Below, piece by piece: positions 50,143 to 61,469 of a stretch of 64,000 nt of DNA. Origin of the DNA: Chrysemys picta bellii (lineage: Eukaryota; Chordata; Testudines; Emydidae). The DNA is taken from contig NC_088800.1 in the NCBI RefSeq assembly GCF_011386835.1, positions 58,247,439 to 58,311,438 of the forward strand, written 5' to 3'. The position numbers and the translations under genes are program-made. The notes under the pieces were generated by a model, which was not told where the DNA came from, did no database searches, and was given only the letters and a program-made list of their open reading frames with translations. Within the stretch, counting starts at the first letter, position 1. Each line of letters starts with the position of its first letter.

Positions 50143-52950
50143 CCCACTGGGGGGTGGGTGTAAGGAAATCCCTGGTACTCAGTCCCATTGTATAGACCTG
50201 TTCAGAGCTGTTTTTAGAAATGCTGTGGAAATGTACAAACATCCCTATCCTTACAGGACAGCAGGAGCACTCACTTTGCATGGACCTTGCATGTGCAACC
50301 TCCTTTAATAAGTGCTACTCTTGCCTTTCTGGTGCATGTCTTAGGAGACTGGATATGTATCCATAGGCTCCGTCGTGCACAGCACTCATGCTCTCGAAAC
50401 ACACACACAAGCTCATTCTTGCACGGTCTGGGCCTGCTGTGGCAGTCCTTAATTGGACTAAAATGCCACTGAAGTCCCGGGTGATTCTAGCCTGTGCAAG
50501 GGCTGGGAAGCTCAGCTACAGCTTGGCAGTGTTTTCTGTTCAGAGCTGCACCACTCCATGGGAAGCTCAGGATTTCTTCCAGAGCACCCAAGTGCATAAG
50601 GGGACATATTTCTCCCTGTGAGATTCTCCCACTTTGCAGACCAGTGCTGAGGGGCGTGCTGTAGAGCTGTGGGGCAGGGCACCTTCAGGAACACAGGAAG
50701 GTAGTAGAGTCCCTCTCTTTCCCCAAGTGTAGGCATTGCATTTGGAGCCAGCCCTTGTGTGGCTCCTTGTGTCTCTCCCCCACCCCCCCACCTGCCTAAA
50801 GATCAACCAGGATCTGGTCTGGTAAGACCTGCAGCTTGGGCCCTTGCCAGTTTTTCTTCAGAATATTCATTTCCCTTTAATTTCCTCTAGCTTAAAACCC
50901 CCCTCAATGCCTCCCCACTAGATCATAGACCCGCAGACTAGGGACTGACTTTCATTTACTTGTAAAGCACGAGACCTGCCTAGGGGTGTGTGTGTGGGGG
51001 GCTCTCCAAGGATGTGCCCAGTTCGCCATTTGCTCACTGCTGGTGAATTAACTAAACGCATACTTGACAACTTATCAAATATTGAGAGACTTGAGTGTGT
51101 GGGTTTCCCCCCCCCCACCCCCATAGTCTTCATGTAATTGAAGAGCATCCCAGTGCCAGAGGACAAGGGGCTCTTTGATATCTGGTGGAAAGTTTCAGGT
51201 GGTCTGATCAGTTCAGTGTATCTGATATGTGTCATGTAAGGTGTCACTGGAAAGCTGAGAACACACAGATTATGAACATTCTTGTGGGGCTGGCATATGT
51301 ATGGTAAATGCCCAAGGGACCAACCCTAGGTGAGGGAAATGTGGCACTAAAATGTGTTTACCAGGCTGTGGAGTGAGTAAATCGGTTTCTCCCAGACAAA
51401 GGACTGATGTCTCTAGCCAGGTCTCAGAATTAACTTGCAAGTGTGGGTCAAGTGCCCCCCTCATTTGCATGAAGGGGGCAGGAACAGATCAATTTGTATT
51501 CTAGAAAACACCAGTGGAGGAAGAACTAGCATAAACCTTCTTTCACCCCCAGACTCCATGTCGCCTTTCTCACAGGTCCAATGAACTCTACTGGGGGGAG
51601 GGGTAGGCCAACATTCAGAACAATCCCTTTCAGTGGTTCACTGGACTACAAAAGTGGGGCAAAGAACCCTCCCCCCCCCTTACATTTTCACCTAACAAGA
51701 CAAAGAAACTGAGCACTTTATCTTTGGAGAGAGATCCTGACGAGAGCGGTGGTCTGCCATCTTGCTGGAAGAAGCGTCTGCTAAGTTTTACCTGATACTG
51801 AGACGATAGCTTGTTAAAGTCTTACAAGTGAAAAATGCTTTCTAATGCTATTTGTTCATAACCATGTCAATCTTTACAGTGTATACGTGGTCTTACTTAA
51901 AACCTTTGTCTACGTTAATCTGAACCATCCAATGAACCGTCCCTTCCATTCAAAGTGATAAGCGGTGCCTTTCCTCTCTTTAGAGGAGCGAATGAACCTT
52001 AGTGTTCCTTGGAAGGGCCCAGGAAAGGGCTGGACACTGCAGAGCGCATGGTTTTGGGGAAAATCCAGGACGGAGAGGTGTGGGGGTTAGCTTGCCACCA
52101 CTAATGCTGGTGGAAACCAGGGAGTGACTGTGTTGCTGCAGGACGCAAACGAATGTCCCCAGTACGGGAGAGGGTTGCACAGCAGACAGCGTGCATGCAT
52201 GGTGGTGACAGCAGCCCAGGCAGAGAGCTGCAGCACCAGAGCACTCAGGAGTACATGGCAAGTAGTGAGACACCCCCTCACTGGTCTGGATGGCCCCCAG
52301 AATGACACCCCACTCCCGAAATCATGTGATTAAGTGGGAGTCTCAGATTTACTTTTTTTTTTTTTTTTTTAATAAGTTCCTCACCTCTGGGGTTGCGGAG
52401 AAAAGCTTGAAAAGTGACCCAAGGCAAATAAAACCAACCCAAATCATCGTTTTATCGTATTGTGGTTAAGTAAATCTCATACCTTTGGAATAGCTGGGGT
52501 TGGCAATATCATAAACAGGTTCCCCTTTCCTGAGTCTCTGAGCCAGGAGCAACAAGCAACCTTACTTTATATATTTTAGGGCCGCTTTCCTGACTCGCTG
52601 GTAAGACGTCAGCTGCTCATCTAACCAAAGCAGCCCTAGTGTTTAAAGGACTGAATGGCCATCAAATGGTTCTGGCCCATCTAATACTCATTCAGGGCGC
52701 TTTTTATTCCTGAATCACTTCTCTTAACTCCCCTGGCCCAATTGCACTCCCAATAATAATAATAAATCCTGCTCTTTTCCCTTCCTCCAGCTGCTATGGC
52801 GCCAACTCAGATTCACAGGGGATTTCCCTTTCAAGGGTGCTGAGAAGAAGCCCCAGATTATTATAATAAGCAGCAGCATTGGGTGGGTCACAGACAACCC
52901 AGGCTGGTTGTGCGGCTTGTGCACTGTCTGGCGGAGAGGGGTTCAAGCAC
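50143..52950. other. No gene seen; possible old ERV-LTR segment
   Basis: Around 51176-51990 the order CATGTAAGGTGTCACTGGAA, then GAACATTCTTGTGGGGC recalls the interior of the solo LTR at 16230 (GTAAGGTATCATTACAAAG), so a diverged related LTR may be present. A T run lies at about 52352-52370. No exon is supported. Confidence 0.35.
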
Positions 52951-53311
52951 CCGCCCCATTCATGCAATGAGCTGCGTCCGGCAGCCAGAGGGCCAGGGAG
53001 ACGCAGCGCCTGGCTGGCCCCTCCTTGCCTGGAGCCGGCGCTCCAGCCTTGGCAGCCCTTGAGCCGGAGCCTGCCCTTGCCGGCGGCTCTGCCATTCAGG
53101 ATTAAGCCGCGAGCCGCAACATCTGTCGCTAGCCCAGCCAGCGGCGGGGAGCGCTGGAGCCCCGCGGCACCTGCGGGGCCGGAGCCCGTCACATGGCCCG
53201 GCCGGCTGGGATTAGACGCGTCGCGCTGCAGTGAAAAGCCGCGGTGATTATCCGGGGGAGGTGGCTGGAGCAGAGCGAGCGCGGCCGGAGGGAGCCCCTT
53301 GCTGCAGCCAC

Positions 53312-53386
53312 ATGGCCGCGGAGCGCTGCAGCGGGCGCCTCGCCCCGGACCAGGCGCTGGCCGGGAGCTGTGCCCAGGCCGAGTGA
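53312..53386 (+). other. Upstream ORF (24 codons) in the putative 5' UTR
   Basis: An ATG at 53312 with context CACATGG opens a 24-codon frame ending in TGA at 53384-53386, 16 bases before the candidate main start. If it lies in the mature transcript it could reduce initiation at the main ATG. Confidence 0.5.
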
Positions 53387-53402
53387 CTGCGGGCCGCGGA
53401 GA

Positions 53403-53467
53403 ATGTCCTATCTGCGCCCCCCGGGCAGGGACCTGGAGCGCTTCGACGGGCTCTCTCTCATTTACTG
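53403..53467 (+). CDS. Probable first coding exon of an unidentified host gene
   Basis: ATG at 53403 has A at -3 and is the first ATG in its frame. The exon encodes MSYLRPPGRDLERFDGLSLI then Y and a split codon, ending at 53467 before the strong donor GTAAGC (53468-53473), phase 2. The short exon and location in a CpG island fit a gene transcribed rightwards. I cannot name the protein from 21 residues. The next exon is not recognisable in the remaining 10.5 kb, which would then be the first intron. Confidence 0.5.
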
Positions 53468-53769
53468 GTAAGCGGGCTGCCGCCTCTGGGCTGGCCCGGC
53501 CCGGCCGGACGGGACACACTGAGTGGAGCGCTGGCACAAAGGAAAGGGCCGGGTACTTTTAACGCGTGTGGTGGTGCACAGCCCAGCGGGAAGGGACCCA
53601 TCGCGGGGGGTCCCGAGGAGAACGCATTGACTTGTGATCGGGGAAAGGCCCTGCATGGAGTCGCTTTGCAGGGCCCCTGAAAGGAGAGCAGGTGCATTCC
53701 TCTAACTCCCTTCTTCCAGCCACCCTTTACAAGGCTTATTTAAGTCTGACAGCCACTACACTCCAGCTC

Positions 53770-53940
53770 CCTTCCTCTGTGAGATGGGTCACTGGGGTTG
53801 TTTTTATAGTTGGGGGAACTGAAGTAGAATAAGGTGAAAAGCTTTGCCAAGGGTCCCACATAATATCTCCCCAAAGCTCTTGGCTCCCAGCCCCTGTGTT
53901 CCAACTGCTAGTTTTGTGACCTTTCTCTAAGCCAGTAGTG
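53770..53940 (-). repeat. MIR-like fragment
   Basis: A segment with GGGGGAACTGAAG, GCTTTGCCAAGGGTCCCACA and CCCCTGTGTTCCAACTGC is the reverse of the MIR core and head. Diverged. Confidence 0.45.
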
Positions 53941-55044
53941 TTTGTTTGGGACAGTAAGTGTGCACAAAACATCTAGAAAGGGCCATTGCAGCCTTGTCCC
54001 CAATGGCTCCAACAGAATTGCACCAGTAGACAAGGCAGCAGAATTGAATTGGTTCCCTGCTCCCAGACTCTTACACTAGAAGGGACTGAGTTTAAAAGAT
54101 ACATTGGCCAGACAACTTCCATGTGTGATACCGTAGAAATTCTAAGCTGGCACCTGGGATATGCCAACCCCCTAGCTTGGGATCATAGAAACAAGAGGCC
54201 TTAGTGGTAGGAGAGCTCAATGAGATTCTAGGAACCTGCACCAAGACTCTCGCCAGTTACTTCCACTCAGTTTGACAACTGGAGAACCACCCCATGGAAG
54301 GACAAATGCAACTAAAAATGACAAAATAAAGCAGTAGCCTGTGGCAAGGAAAGGAAGAGGGTTTGATAGACTCTGGAGCTGAGCGGCTGCTTTTTGAACA
54401 GTTCTTGTTCCAGGACACTAACAAGCAGAAACGGGTAAGACTCCGAGGGTCTCTTCAGCTTCTGGAGTCATTTGTCCTTCTGCTCCCATTCAGATCTGGT
54501 AGCATTTTCCATCCATTTTGCCTAGGTGTAAATAGCGGAATGTGGCCTAGGCGAAGGGGATCAGGCCCCTGGAGCGTGCTGCACAAGTCCAGTCTGAGAC
54601 CGCAAATGAAATGAGTGGTGGTATCTGGTCAAAGGCAGATGCACACCACATATCCATGTGCAACTGGCAGTACCTCATTCTGGGTCTGATCCGAAGTCCG
54701 ATGAAGTGAATGGAAGGCTGTTTTGGATTGGGCACTAGGAGGGGGACCAAGTAGCTTGGATGCTCAATTCTCTCTAAATTCCACCTGAGGTTGAGTAAAT
54801 TAGTTAATTTCCCAAATGGGGCAGTTTGAAGGAAGCCTTCCTGGTACAGTGCATGACTCCTGCATTCCCTATGCAAATTCGGTCGCCATCATAAATGGGG
54901 AATGTGCTGGAAAAATGGTGCTTAACATAGTGGGTTCAGCTGGTGTCATTCCAAGTAGGTCCATTGTCCTAGGACGAGTTATGCATACTTTCCATCCGCT
55001 TAAATCCATCCCAATATCTAATTTAATTCTCCCAGGCTGGTAAT

Positions 55045-55170
55045 AGTAGTAATCTAACTGCAGAGGAGCAGATAGGTTAAGGGACTTGGCCACCACCCCA
55101 GAATCAGTGTCAGAACCAGGCTTGGACCCAGGAATTCTTGATTTGCACCCTGATACTCATACCATGCACA
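55045..55170 (-). repeat. MIR-like fragment
   Basis: TTAAGGGACTTGGCCACCAC, then CAGTGTCAGAACCAGG and GGACCCAGGAATTC is the reverse complement of a MIR-type SINE body. Confidence 0.5.
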
Positions 55171-55596
55171 GGATGACACATGCAATTTTGGTTCTGACAG
55201 GACATTTGATACTGTAAGTGCTTGGTTAGAAAAGTAATTATTTGATTAAACTGGCAGAAAATATACAACTCTGTTTAAAACCTCAGAAAGGGAGAGCCTG
55301 GTGTTACTGAAACCAATCAGAAATAAATGACAAGGGCCTGATGCATCCCTCAATTGGTGAGTGTGATCAAGAACATCTCTGGCTTTCTAAGGTACATGCT
55401 TCCATGAAGCAGAAAATCTGGGCAGAGGAAAGACGGCTAATATCTAATTGTAAATATGGCACATAGATTTATATGTGGGACCTGCTCCAGTGTGCATTGA
55501 AGCCAATGGGAGTGTTCCCATTGACTTGAATGGACCCAGTCTGGGTCCATAGTGCGACTGACTTCACTGGCTGATGAATTATGGATTCAGTGGGCT

Positions 55597-55680
55597 AGAA
55601 CCTCAGCTGGTGTGACCTACTGTAGCTCTGTTGACTTCAGTGGCGCTACGCTGGTTTTCCCCCAGTTGAGGATCTGGCCC
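55597..55680. repeat. Palindromic repeat related to 788-861
   Basis: AACCTCAGCTGGTGTGACC at the left and CCAGTTGAGGATCTGGCCC at the right form imperfect arms of a hairpin of the same family as 788-861. Confidence 0.5.
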
Positions 55681-56864
55681 TGTATTTCTAGTGACATGTG
55701 AGACACATTCATGGGGTTTTGCCTTTAAAAGCAATCCTGAGCTTTCTGAACAGGGCTTTCTCTTGCCTTTGCTAGAAATAATTCACTTTTTATGTCCCCC
55801 AGAATCCCATAAAGGTTTCATTATATGCCTTATAAGGAAGAACCTAGTAAGAGGAGACTAACCTCTTTAAATGTTTCCAAGAAACTTGTTTTCTTTGATG
55901 GTTTAACACTTGAATGTTGAACTAAAAGTAACAGAGATTTGTGTAGCTCCCACTGGAATTCATTAGCAAATTCCTTCCAGGAGGGGTGGAGAATGTCATA
56001 AGCAAAGAATATTTTTGGTTTGCTTAGTTGCTTTTTCAGCTGCAGGAAAAAATGTTACTCCTGTAAGAACTTAAAACCCTAGAGATGCTTCCACAAGGAG
56101 GGTGAAGTCTGGACTTAAATCCAGATTTCCAGTTTCCAGCACATCACTGCATGTATTGAATAAGTGCAAAAGGTTCATCTCAGCCCTGCAGGGTGTGCTA
56201 TAATAATAAACAATCATTTGTTTTCAGGCACACAGAAATGTGTGAGGTGCCTCCAAGAATAAGCAAAGACATTGTACTTCCCCAAAGTCGTTCCTTTTTA
56301 AAACATGTGCAGTGTCGTCATCTGCTCTTGAATTTGGCTCCCTCATGACTCCACCTGAACCACCTAATACTCTAAGTGACACTCGAGTGTATTCAGTGTT
56401 GACTATGCTGACTTTAGTGCTGGAGCTCTGATTTTACACCTGTGTGGTGGAGAGCGGGATTTTGCCCAGCATCTCCAACTTGGTGGAAGTGGAAATACTT
56501 GTGAGCATAGGGAGGTCTCTAGATTACCGCCTGGTAGGTAAAAAGGTGTGGGGGATGGCTTCTGGGACCTACATCCTCCTCTTAGGCCTTGTCTACAAGA
56601 GCAAGCTTTGTACCAGCAATTGGCCATAAGCAGAGCTTTGGAACAACGGTGGAAGAAAGAGGTGCCCCTGGCCTCCAGATTTGCTGCTTGGCTTGTACTG
56701 AGCATGCTCATACCATGCTTAGTAATATCTGCTGAAGCCGCTGCCCTCACGCTGCCCCTCCCCCCCCCCCACTATTGGTAGGTACGAGTCATCTCCGGTG
56801 GAAGCTGCAGTGCAAACAGGACTCAAGTGTTTTTTTTATCAGCATGTCCTCATGGAAGAAAGGA

Positions 56865-57080
56865 TGACCTAGTGGATGGGATACTAAGCTGGGCCCCAGG
56901 AGACCTATGTTCAGTTCCTGGCTTAGTCACAGATTTTCTGTGTGAGCTTGGGCAAAGCCTTTAATTTATCCAGTGCCTCTGTTCCCTGTGTACAAAATGG
57001 GGGCTTACACTTGCCTGCCTCATACGGGTACAGTGAAGCTAAAATCCACTCACAATTGCGAGGCGCTCAGGCTCTATGAT
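56865..57080 (+). repeat. MIR/CORE-type SINE
   Basis: A tRNA-like head (GATGACCTAGTGGATGGGAT) precedes a B-box-like TGTTCAGTTCCTGG, then the core GTGTGAGCTTGGGCAAAGCC and a tail with GAGGCGCTCAGGCTC. Nearly full length. Confidence 0.7.
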
Positions 57081-57089
57081 AGTTAAAGA

Positions 57090-57330
57090 GGAAGGATGGT
57101 CCAGTGGTTAGGGTACTAGCTAGAGAGGTGGGTTCAACTTCCTGCTCTGCCACAGACTTCCTGTGGGACCCTAGGCAAGTCAGCCTCTATGGGGCTCAAT
57201 TCCCCATCTGTAAAATGGGCATAATAGCCCCCCCCCCCCAGGGTGTTGTGAGGATGAAGACATCAAGGATTGTGAGATGCTCAGGTACTATGGTCATGGG
57301 GGCCATCTGAGCACCTAAGGTAGATAGAGG
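57090..57330 (+). repeat. MIR/CORE-type SINE
   Basis: An A-box-like ATGGTCCAGTGGTTAGGG and B-box-like GGGTTCAACTTCC are followed by a core (CTGTGGGACCCTAGGCAAGT), a conserved AAAATGGGCATAATAGC block and a tail with TGTTGTGAGGATGAAG. It sits head-to-tail behind the previous SINE; a C homopolymer lies at about 57230-57239. Confidence 0.75.
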
Positions 57331-57349
57331 GCTATACAAGTTCCTAGAC

Positions 57350-57682
57350 CAGGGATCGGCAACCTTTGGCATGCGGCCCATCAGGGAAATCGGCTGGCAG
57401 GCCAGGACGGTTTGTTTACCTGCAACATCTGCAGGTTTGGCCGATCGCAGCTCCCGCTGGCCGCGGTTCGCTGTCCCAGGCCAATGGGAGCTGCGGACAG
57501 CGGCGCGGGCCGAGGGATGTGCTGGCTGTTGCTTTCCGCAGCTCCCGTTGGCCTGGAATGGTGAACCGCGGCCAGTGGGAACTGTGATTGGCCGAACCTG
57601 CGGATGCGGCAGGTAAACAAACCGTCCTGGCCCACCAGTGGATTTCCCTGATGGGCCACTTGCCAAAGGTTGCTGATCCCTG
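57350..57682. mobile_element. hAT-type palindromic MITE, 333 bp
   Basis: Ends CAGGGATCGGCAACCTTTGG and CCAAAGGTTGCTGATCCCTG are almost perfect inverted repeats, and most of the element folds back on itself (GGTTTGTTTACCTGC pairs with GCAGGTAAACAAACC). Perfect 8-bp target duplications TCCTAGAC lie at 57342-57349 and 57683-57690. Confidence 0.93.
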
Positions 57683-58459
57683 TCCTAGACAGACACACTG
57701 TTAGACAATGACAATCTGCCTAAATGTTTTTAAAAACACCCTCCGCAAAACCCAACCCATTAGTGTATCTCCCCATTCTGTGGGCATGGTGCCAACGTCT
57801 CTCAGACCTCATCTGACTTCATTTTCATTGGATTGCGAATCGGGTGGGTGAAAACCTTCCTCTCCCCAGAAGTTTGTTGTCCTCTCCGGTACACCATTTC
57901 AGACCCAACCCTGTATCCGGAGAAAAGCTCTGTTGGATTTAGCTGCCTGCAGTTGGGGAACAGCTGAAGAAAGCCCTCCCTTCCGGAAAGGAGGGCTGGG
58001 AGGGGAAGAGTTTGTGCAGCAATCTGCCTAGCAGAAGCTGCTCTGTTTCTGCTACAGTATGTGTCTGATTAGTCCTGTTGATGCATCGGGAAAATTGTTG
58101 GCTCAGGGAAAAGCCAAGCTCCCTCCAGGACCCCCAGTGTGTGAAAAGTGCCAGATGGGCTGGGTGGTGTTCTGCTGGCCTTACACTTTGCTTAGGATTT
58201 TGTCCAGGAAGCAAGCTCTTCAGGGCAGCAAACAGATGGCAAGTGAGATAACGCTGTCCCATCACTTCAATAGATGTGGCCCAACTCTGCCACTGATTAA
58301 AAGATTAATTTGTTAGAGTGTCTGCAATGAATGAATGAATAGACTAACTAAACTGTCCCATACCCTGATACTTTTTGTACAGTCGCACCTGCTGGGAACT
58401 GACACTTGGGCAACCTTTCCCCTGCACTGATGAGTGAACAGAGCAAGTTCTAAAATCTG

Positions 58460-58720
58460 TGTCCTAGGCAGTGATTAGTGTGCGGGGACTAGAAGCCAGC
58501 GCCCGTAGGTTCAGTTTCTGGCTCTGTTGCTGTGATCTTGGGTATTTAATTTCTCTTCTCTGACTCAGTTTCCCCATCTATAAAATGGGCACAATACTGC
58601 TGGCCTATCTGGGGGCATTGGGCCTGATTGAAAGCCCACTGAAGTCAGTTGATGGGATTTGGATCGGGCTCAATTGTGAGGCTTAATTCATGAATGCTTA
58701 TAAAACACTTTGAAATCCTC
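58460..58720 (+). repeat. MIR-like SINE
   Basis: GCAGTGATTAGTGTGCGGGG, then TTCAGTTTCTGGCTC, then CTGACTCAGTTTCCCCATCT and AAAATGGGCACAATAC appear in MIR order. Confidence 0.6.
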
Positions 58721-58899
58721 CAGTGGAAGTGAAGTCAGCTTTGCAAAATTGTCATGAAATGTACAGCTTAGATGCAAATATTCTCCTCTGCAACAGTGAG
58801 GATAAAACAAATGAGAAATTATCTGCCCATCAAAAGTGATGACTTGCCTTAGCTGGATAGATTTTTTTTTTTTTTTGCAAGGCTATGCCTTGTCATGTT

Positions 58900-59030
58900 A
58901 TTGGTATTGTGCTAGCATCTAGGGGCCCCAAACATGGACCAGGACCTCATTGTGCTGGGGGGTGTACTAACATGGAACAGAAACACAGGTCCTGCCCCAA
59001 CGAGCTTACAATCTAAGTGTAAGACAAGAG
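58900..59030. repeat. Unclassified ancient dispersed repeat
   Basis: The block CATCTAGGGGCCCCAAACATG to GGTCCTGCCCCAACGAGCTT and ACAATCTAAGTGTAAGAC is a motif string I associate with a widespread amniote repeat. Class not determined. Confidence 0.4.
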
Positions 59031-59734
59031 ACCATGGGTGGATGCAGACAGATGGGGGGCACACAAAGAAGCAATGAGATGATACTGCTCAGCACGACCA
59101 GGCAGTGATCTCTGCACACCAGCTGCCTGACCACTGTGGAGTTTGTCCCAGCAAAGGAGGGATTTGAAGAGGGCCCATGAAGTAGCTTTGTAGATGTAGA
59201 TCTCCCTTGCTGAAATACAGCCAGGACCAGAATGAGCAGTAAGATGGTGCAACTGGGCTGGAGAAAGGAATCAAAGATGGGAAGCCAAAGGAGTCAAGGG
59301 CAGTGCTGCTGATATAGGGAGGGGCAGGGAAAGGGCTGTGATGGGTGAGAACAAGAATGACTAAAGAGAAAGGAGAGCAGAAATGGGGAGGAAAAGGGAT
59401 GAAGGAAAGAGGTGGGAAAGAGTTGCTTTTGATGCAGGGGTGATAGAGAAAAATCAGATTACCGTTCAGTAGCAACTGGAATGTTACTGAGCTCCTTGCA
59501 AGAATGGGGTTGTGAGGAGGGAGAGATGAAACCCGCTCAGCCACTGTGGGGTGGGGCAGCTCCTAGACAGGTCATGAGAGCTATTGTATTATTTACGCTG
59601 CAAGCTCTGTCGGGTAGGAACTGGCCACCACTCTGATGGCCCAGCAGCTGGCACAGAGAGGCTCCATGCGTGGTTGGTCTGGAAGCACTGCTGTCAGAAA
59701 TGTGACTGTGTGATAATGGTTAAAGGGATCTGGT

Positions 59735-59975
59735 ATGAAGGCCAAGACCATAACAGGGTTCAAAAAAGAACTAGATAAATTCATGTAGGATAGGTCCATC
59801 AATGGCTATTATTCTGTTTGCCAGAAGCTGGGAATGAGCGACAGGGGATGGATCACTTGATGATTACCTGTTCTGTTCATTGCCTTTGGGGCATCTGGCA
59901 CTGGCCACTGTCGGAAGACAGGATATTGGGCTAGAAGGACCTTTGGTCTGACCCAGTAGGGCCGTTCTTATGTAT
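59735..59975 (+). mobile_element. CR1 LINE 3' tail
   Basis: Begins with GAAGGCCAAGACCATAACAG, followed by the AAAAAAGAACTAGATAAATTC block, ends at GGGCCGTTCTTATG. It is 3'-terminal only and collinear with the CR1 tail at 17530-17795. Confidence 0.88.
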
Positions 59976-60885
59976 GGCGTTTTCCTTCTCCAGCCAATGA
60001 AGGAAGTGTTGGAATAACCCATTGGCTTTGGTGGCAGAAGGTGGCGTCAGCAGCCGACAGGCTGTCTTTCAAAAGCAGACACCATGCGGGAGGAGGCCTT
60101 GGTGGGCATAAAGAGAAATGGGGCAGCTTCTGTGTGGGCTTGTAAAGAAAAACGCACGCAGTGTTGCCTGGGACTAGTTCCTGTTGTCAGGTGTGCCTAG
60201 GTAGCTCCATTGACTTGAGTGGAATTATTACTGATTTAGCCCCAATTCTACAAGTTACAATGCCTGGACAGGCCACTTCATGCTTCCTTCCATGGTACCC
60301 GAGGCCTCGCAGGCCCTTTGGCTTTCTCAGGGCTTAGCATAGAGTCCCCACCCATTGCCGAATCAGGGCCTTATGCCAGTCTGTCAGGCAGATTCGATCC
60401 CTTTCAGCCTGAGAACATGAGGCCTCTCTCTCAGAAGGCCACGGGTGTTATGCCATTTGGTCCCCACGGAGGCAGGATTCCATCAACCACTAGAACAAGC
60501 GCTGGTCTCAGTTTTCCTGATTTTCGTTTTTTGATTCCTGTTTTGATCAAAAGTCCTTTTTGGACCAAAAAGAAAAGGAAGGAAACTTCCCCACTTCCCT
60601 CTTTTTTCCAACCAGCTCAAGGGCTATTAGAAATTTTTCATACATCAAAAGTTCAACAAAAAAGTTTGGTGAAATGTGCAATTTTTTGCCATGGGGAAGC
60701 CCAAGAAACTATTTAAACAAAATGTTCTTCATGATTTTTCTTTTCATATTTCCACTCTCTGAAGTTAGATCTCATTGGAGTCAGAGGGTCAGATCCTCGT
60801 CCTAAGGAAATCTATGGGGTTTGTCCCAGTAAATCAAATGGGACTAGGATTTGGCCCAGAGGACTTTATTTTAACATCCTGTTCC
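59976..60885. other. No gene seen
   Basis: No coding exon or clear repeat recognised; a few short frames only. Confidence 0.4.
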
Positions 60886-60889
60886 TTTC

Positions 60890-61467
60890 CATGTCTACAC
60901 TTACCTTCGAAGTGATTGATCCAGCGGGGGGTCAATTTATCGCGTCTAGTGAAGATGCGATAAATCAACCGCCGAGCGCTCTCCTGTCGACTCCGATACT
61001 CCACTGGAGTGAGAAGCGTAGGCGGAGTCGACAGGGGAGCGTCAGCAGTCGACCTACCACAGTGAAGACACCGCGGTAAATAGATCTAAGTATGTCAACT
61101 TCAGCTACGTTATTCACGTAGCTGAAGTTGCATATCTTACGCTACGTCCTCACTACGGGGAGCGGGGTTCGATTTAAGATATGCAAATTCAGCTATGCAA
61201 ATAGTGTAGCTGAATTTGACGTATCGGAACCGACTTACCCCGCTGTGAGGACGGCGGCAAATCGACCTCCGCGGCTCCCCCGTCGACGGCGCTTACTCCT
61301 ACCTCCCCTGGTGGAGTACAAGCGTCGATTCGGGGATCGAGTGTCGCGTCCCGACAAGATGCAATAATTCGATCCCCGAGAGATCGATTTCTACCCGCCG
61401 ATTCGGGCGGGTAGTGTAGATGTAGCCTTAGATTGATCCCCCCACCCCGCCCAGTGTAGACCAGGCC
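60890..61467. mobile_element. MITE interrupted by a second MITE
   Basis: The left end ATGTCTACACTTACC and the right end CAGTGTAGACCAGGCC are imperfect inverted repeats. Internal hairpins include CTTCAGCTACGTTATTCACG paired with its right arm CGTAGCTGAAG. Removing 61140-61427 with one TTA restores a continuous right arm. Outer boundaries are approximate. Confidence 0.6.
61140..61427. mobile_element. Harbinger-like MITE, 288 bp, nested
   Basis: Termini CGCTACGTCCTCACTAC and GTAGTGTAGATGTAGCC are imperfect inverted repeats. TTA direct repeats at 61137-61139 and 61428-61430 fit the 3-bp TWA duplication of PIF/Harbinger transposons. Several internal hairpins (for example CCCGCC...GGCGGG) suggest strong secondary structure. 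Confidence 0.68.
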
Positions 61468-61469
61468 TC

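Larger units (their letters stand above)
52960..53530 (+). promoter_or_regulatory. CpG island / probable host gene promoter
   Basis: A 0.57-kb stretch dense in CG dinucleotides stands out from flanks that are nearly CG-free, and no transposon features lie inside it. It contains an upstream ORF and a start codon followed by a good splice donor, which is the usual layout of a CpG-island promoter with its first exon. Confidence 0.7.
53474..56860. other. Probable intron; MIR-like pieces
   Basis: No exon with convincing splice sites and known domain was found. It contains old MIR-like fragments and a small palindromic repeat, listed separately. Confidence 0.4.
57691..59734. other. No gene seen; MIR and an unclassified old repeat
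   Basis: Besides the two repeats listed next I see no exon. A T-run lies at 58861-58876. Confidence 0.4.

Noticed and set aside
52794..53537. 247-aa minus-strand frame across the CpG island
   Set aside because: GC-rich DNA gives long frames on both strands. The plus strand has the ATG plus splice-donor signature; the minus-strand frame has no recognisable domain. An antisense gene cannot be fully excluded.
57196..57698. Frames of 105-156 aa on the minus strand
   Set aside because: They lie inside the hairpin MITE at 57350-57682 and a MIR copy.
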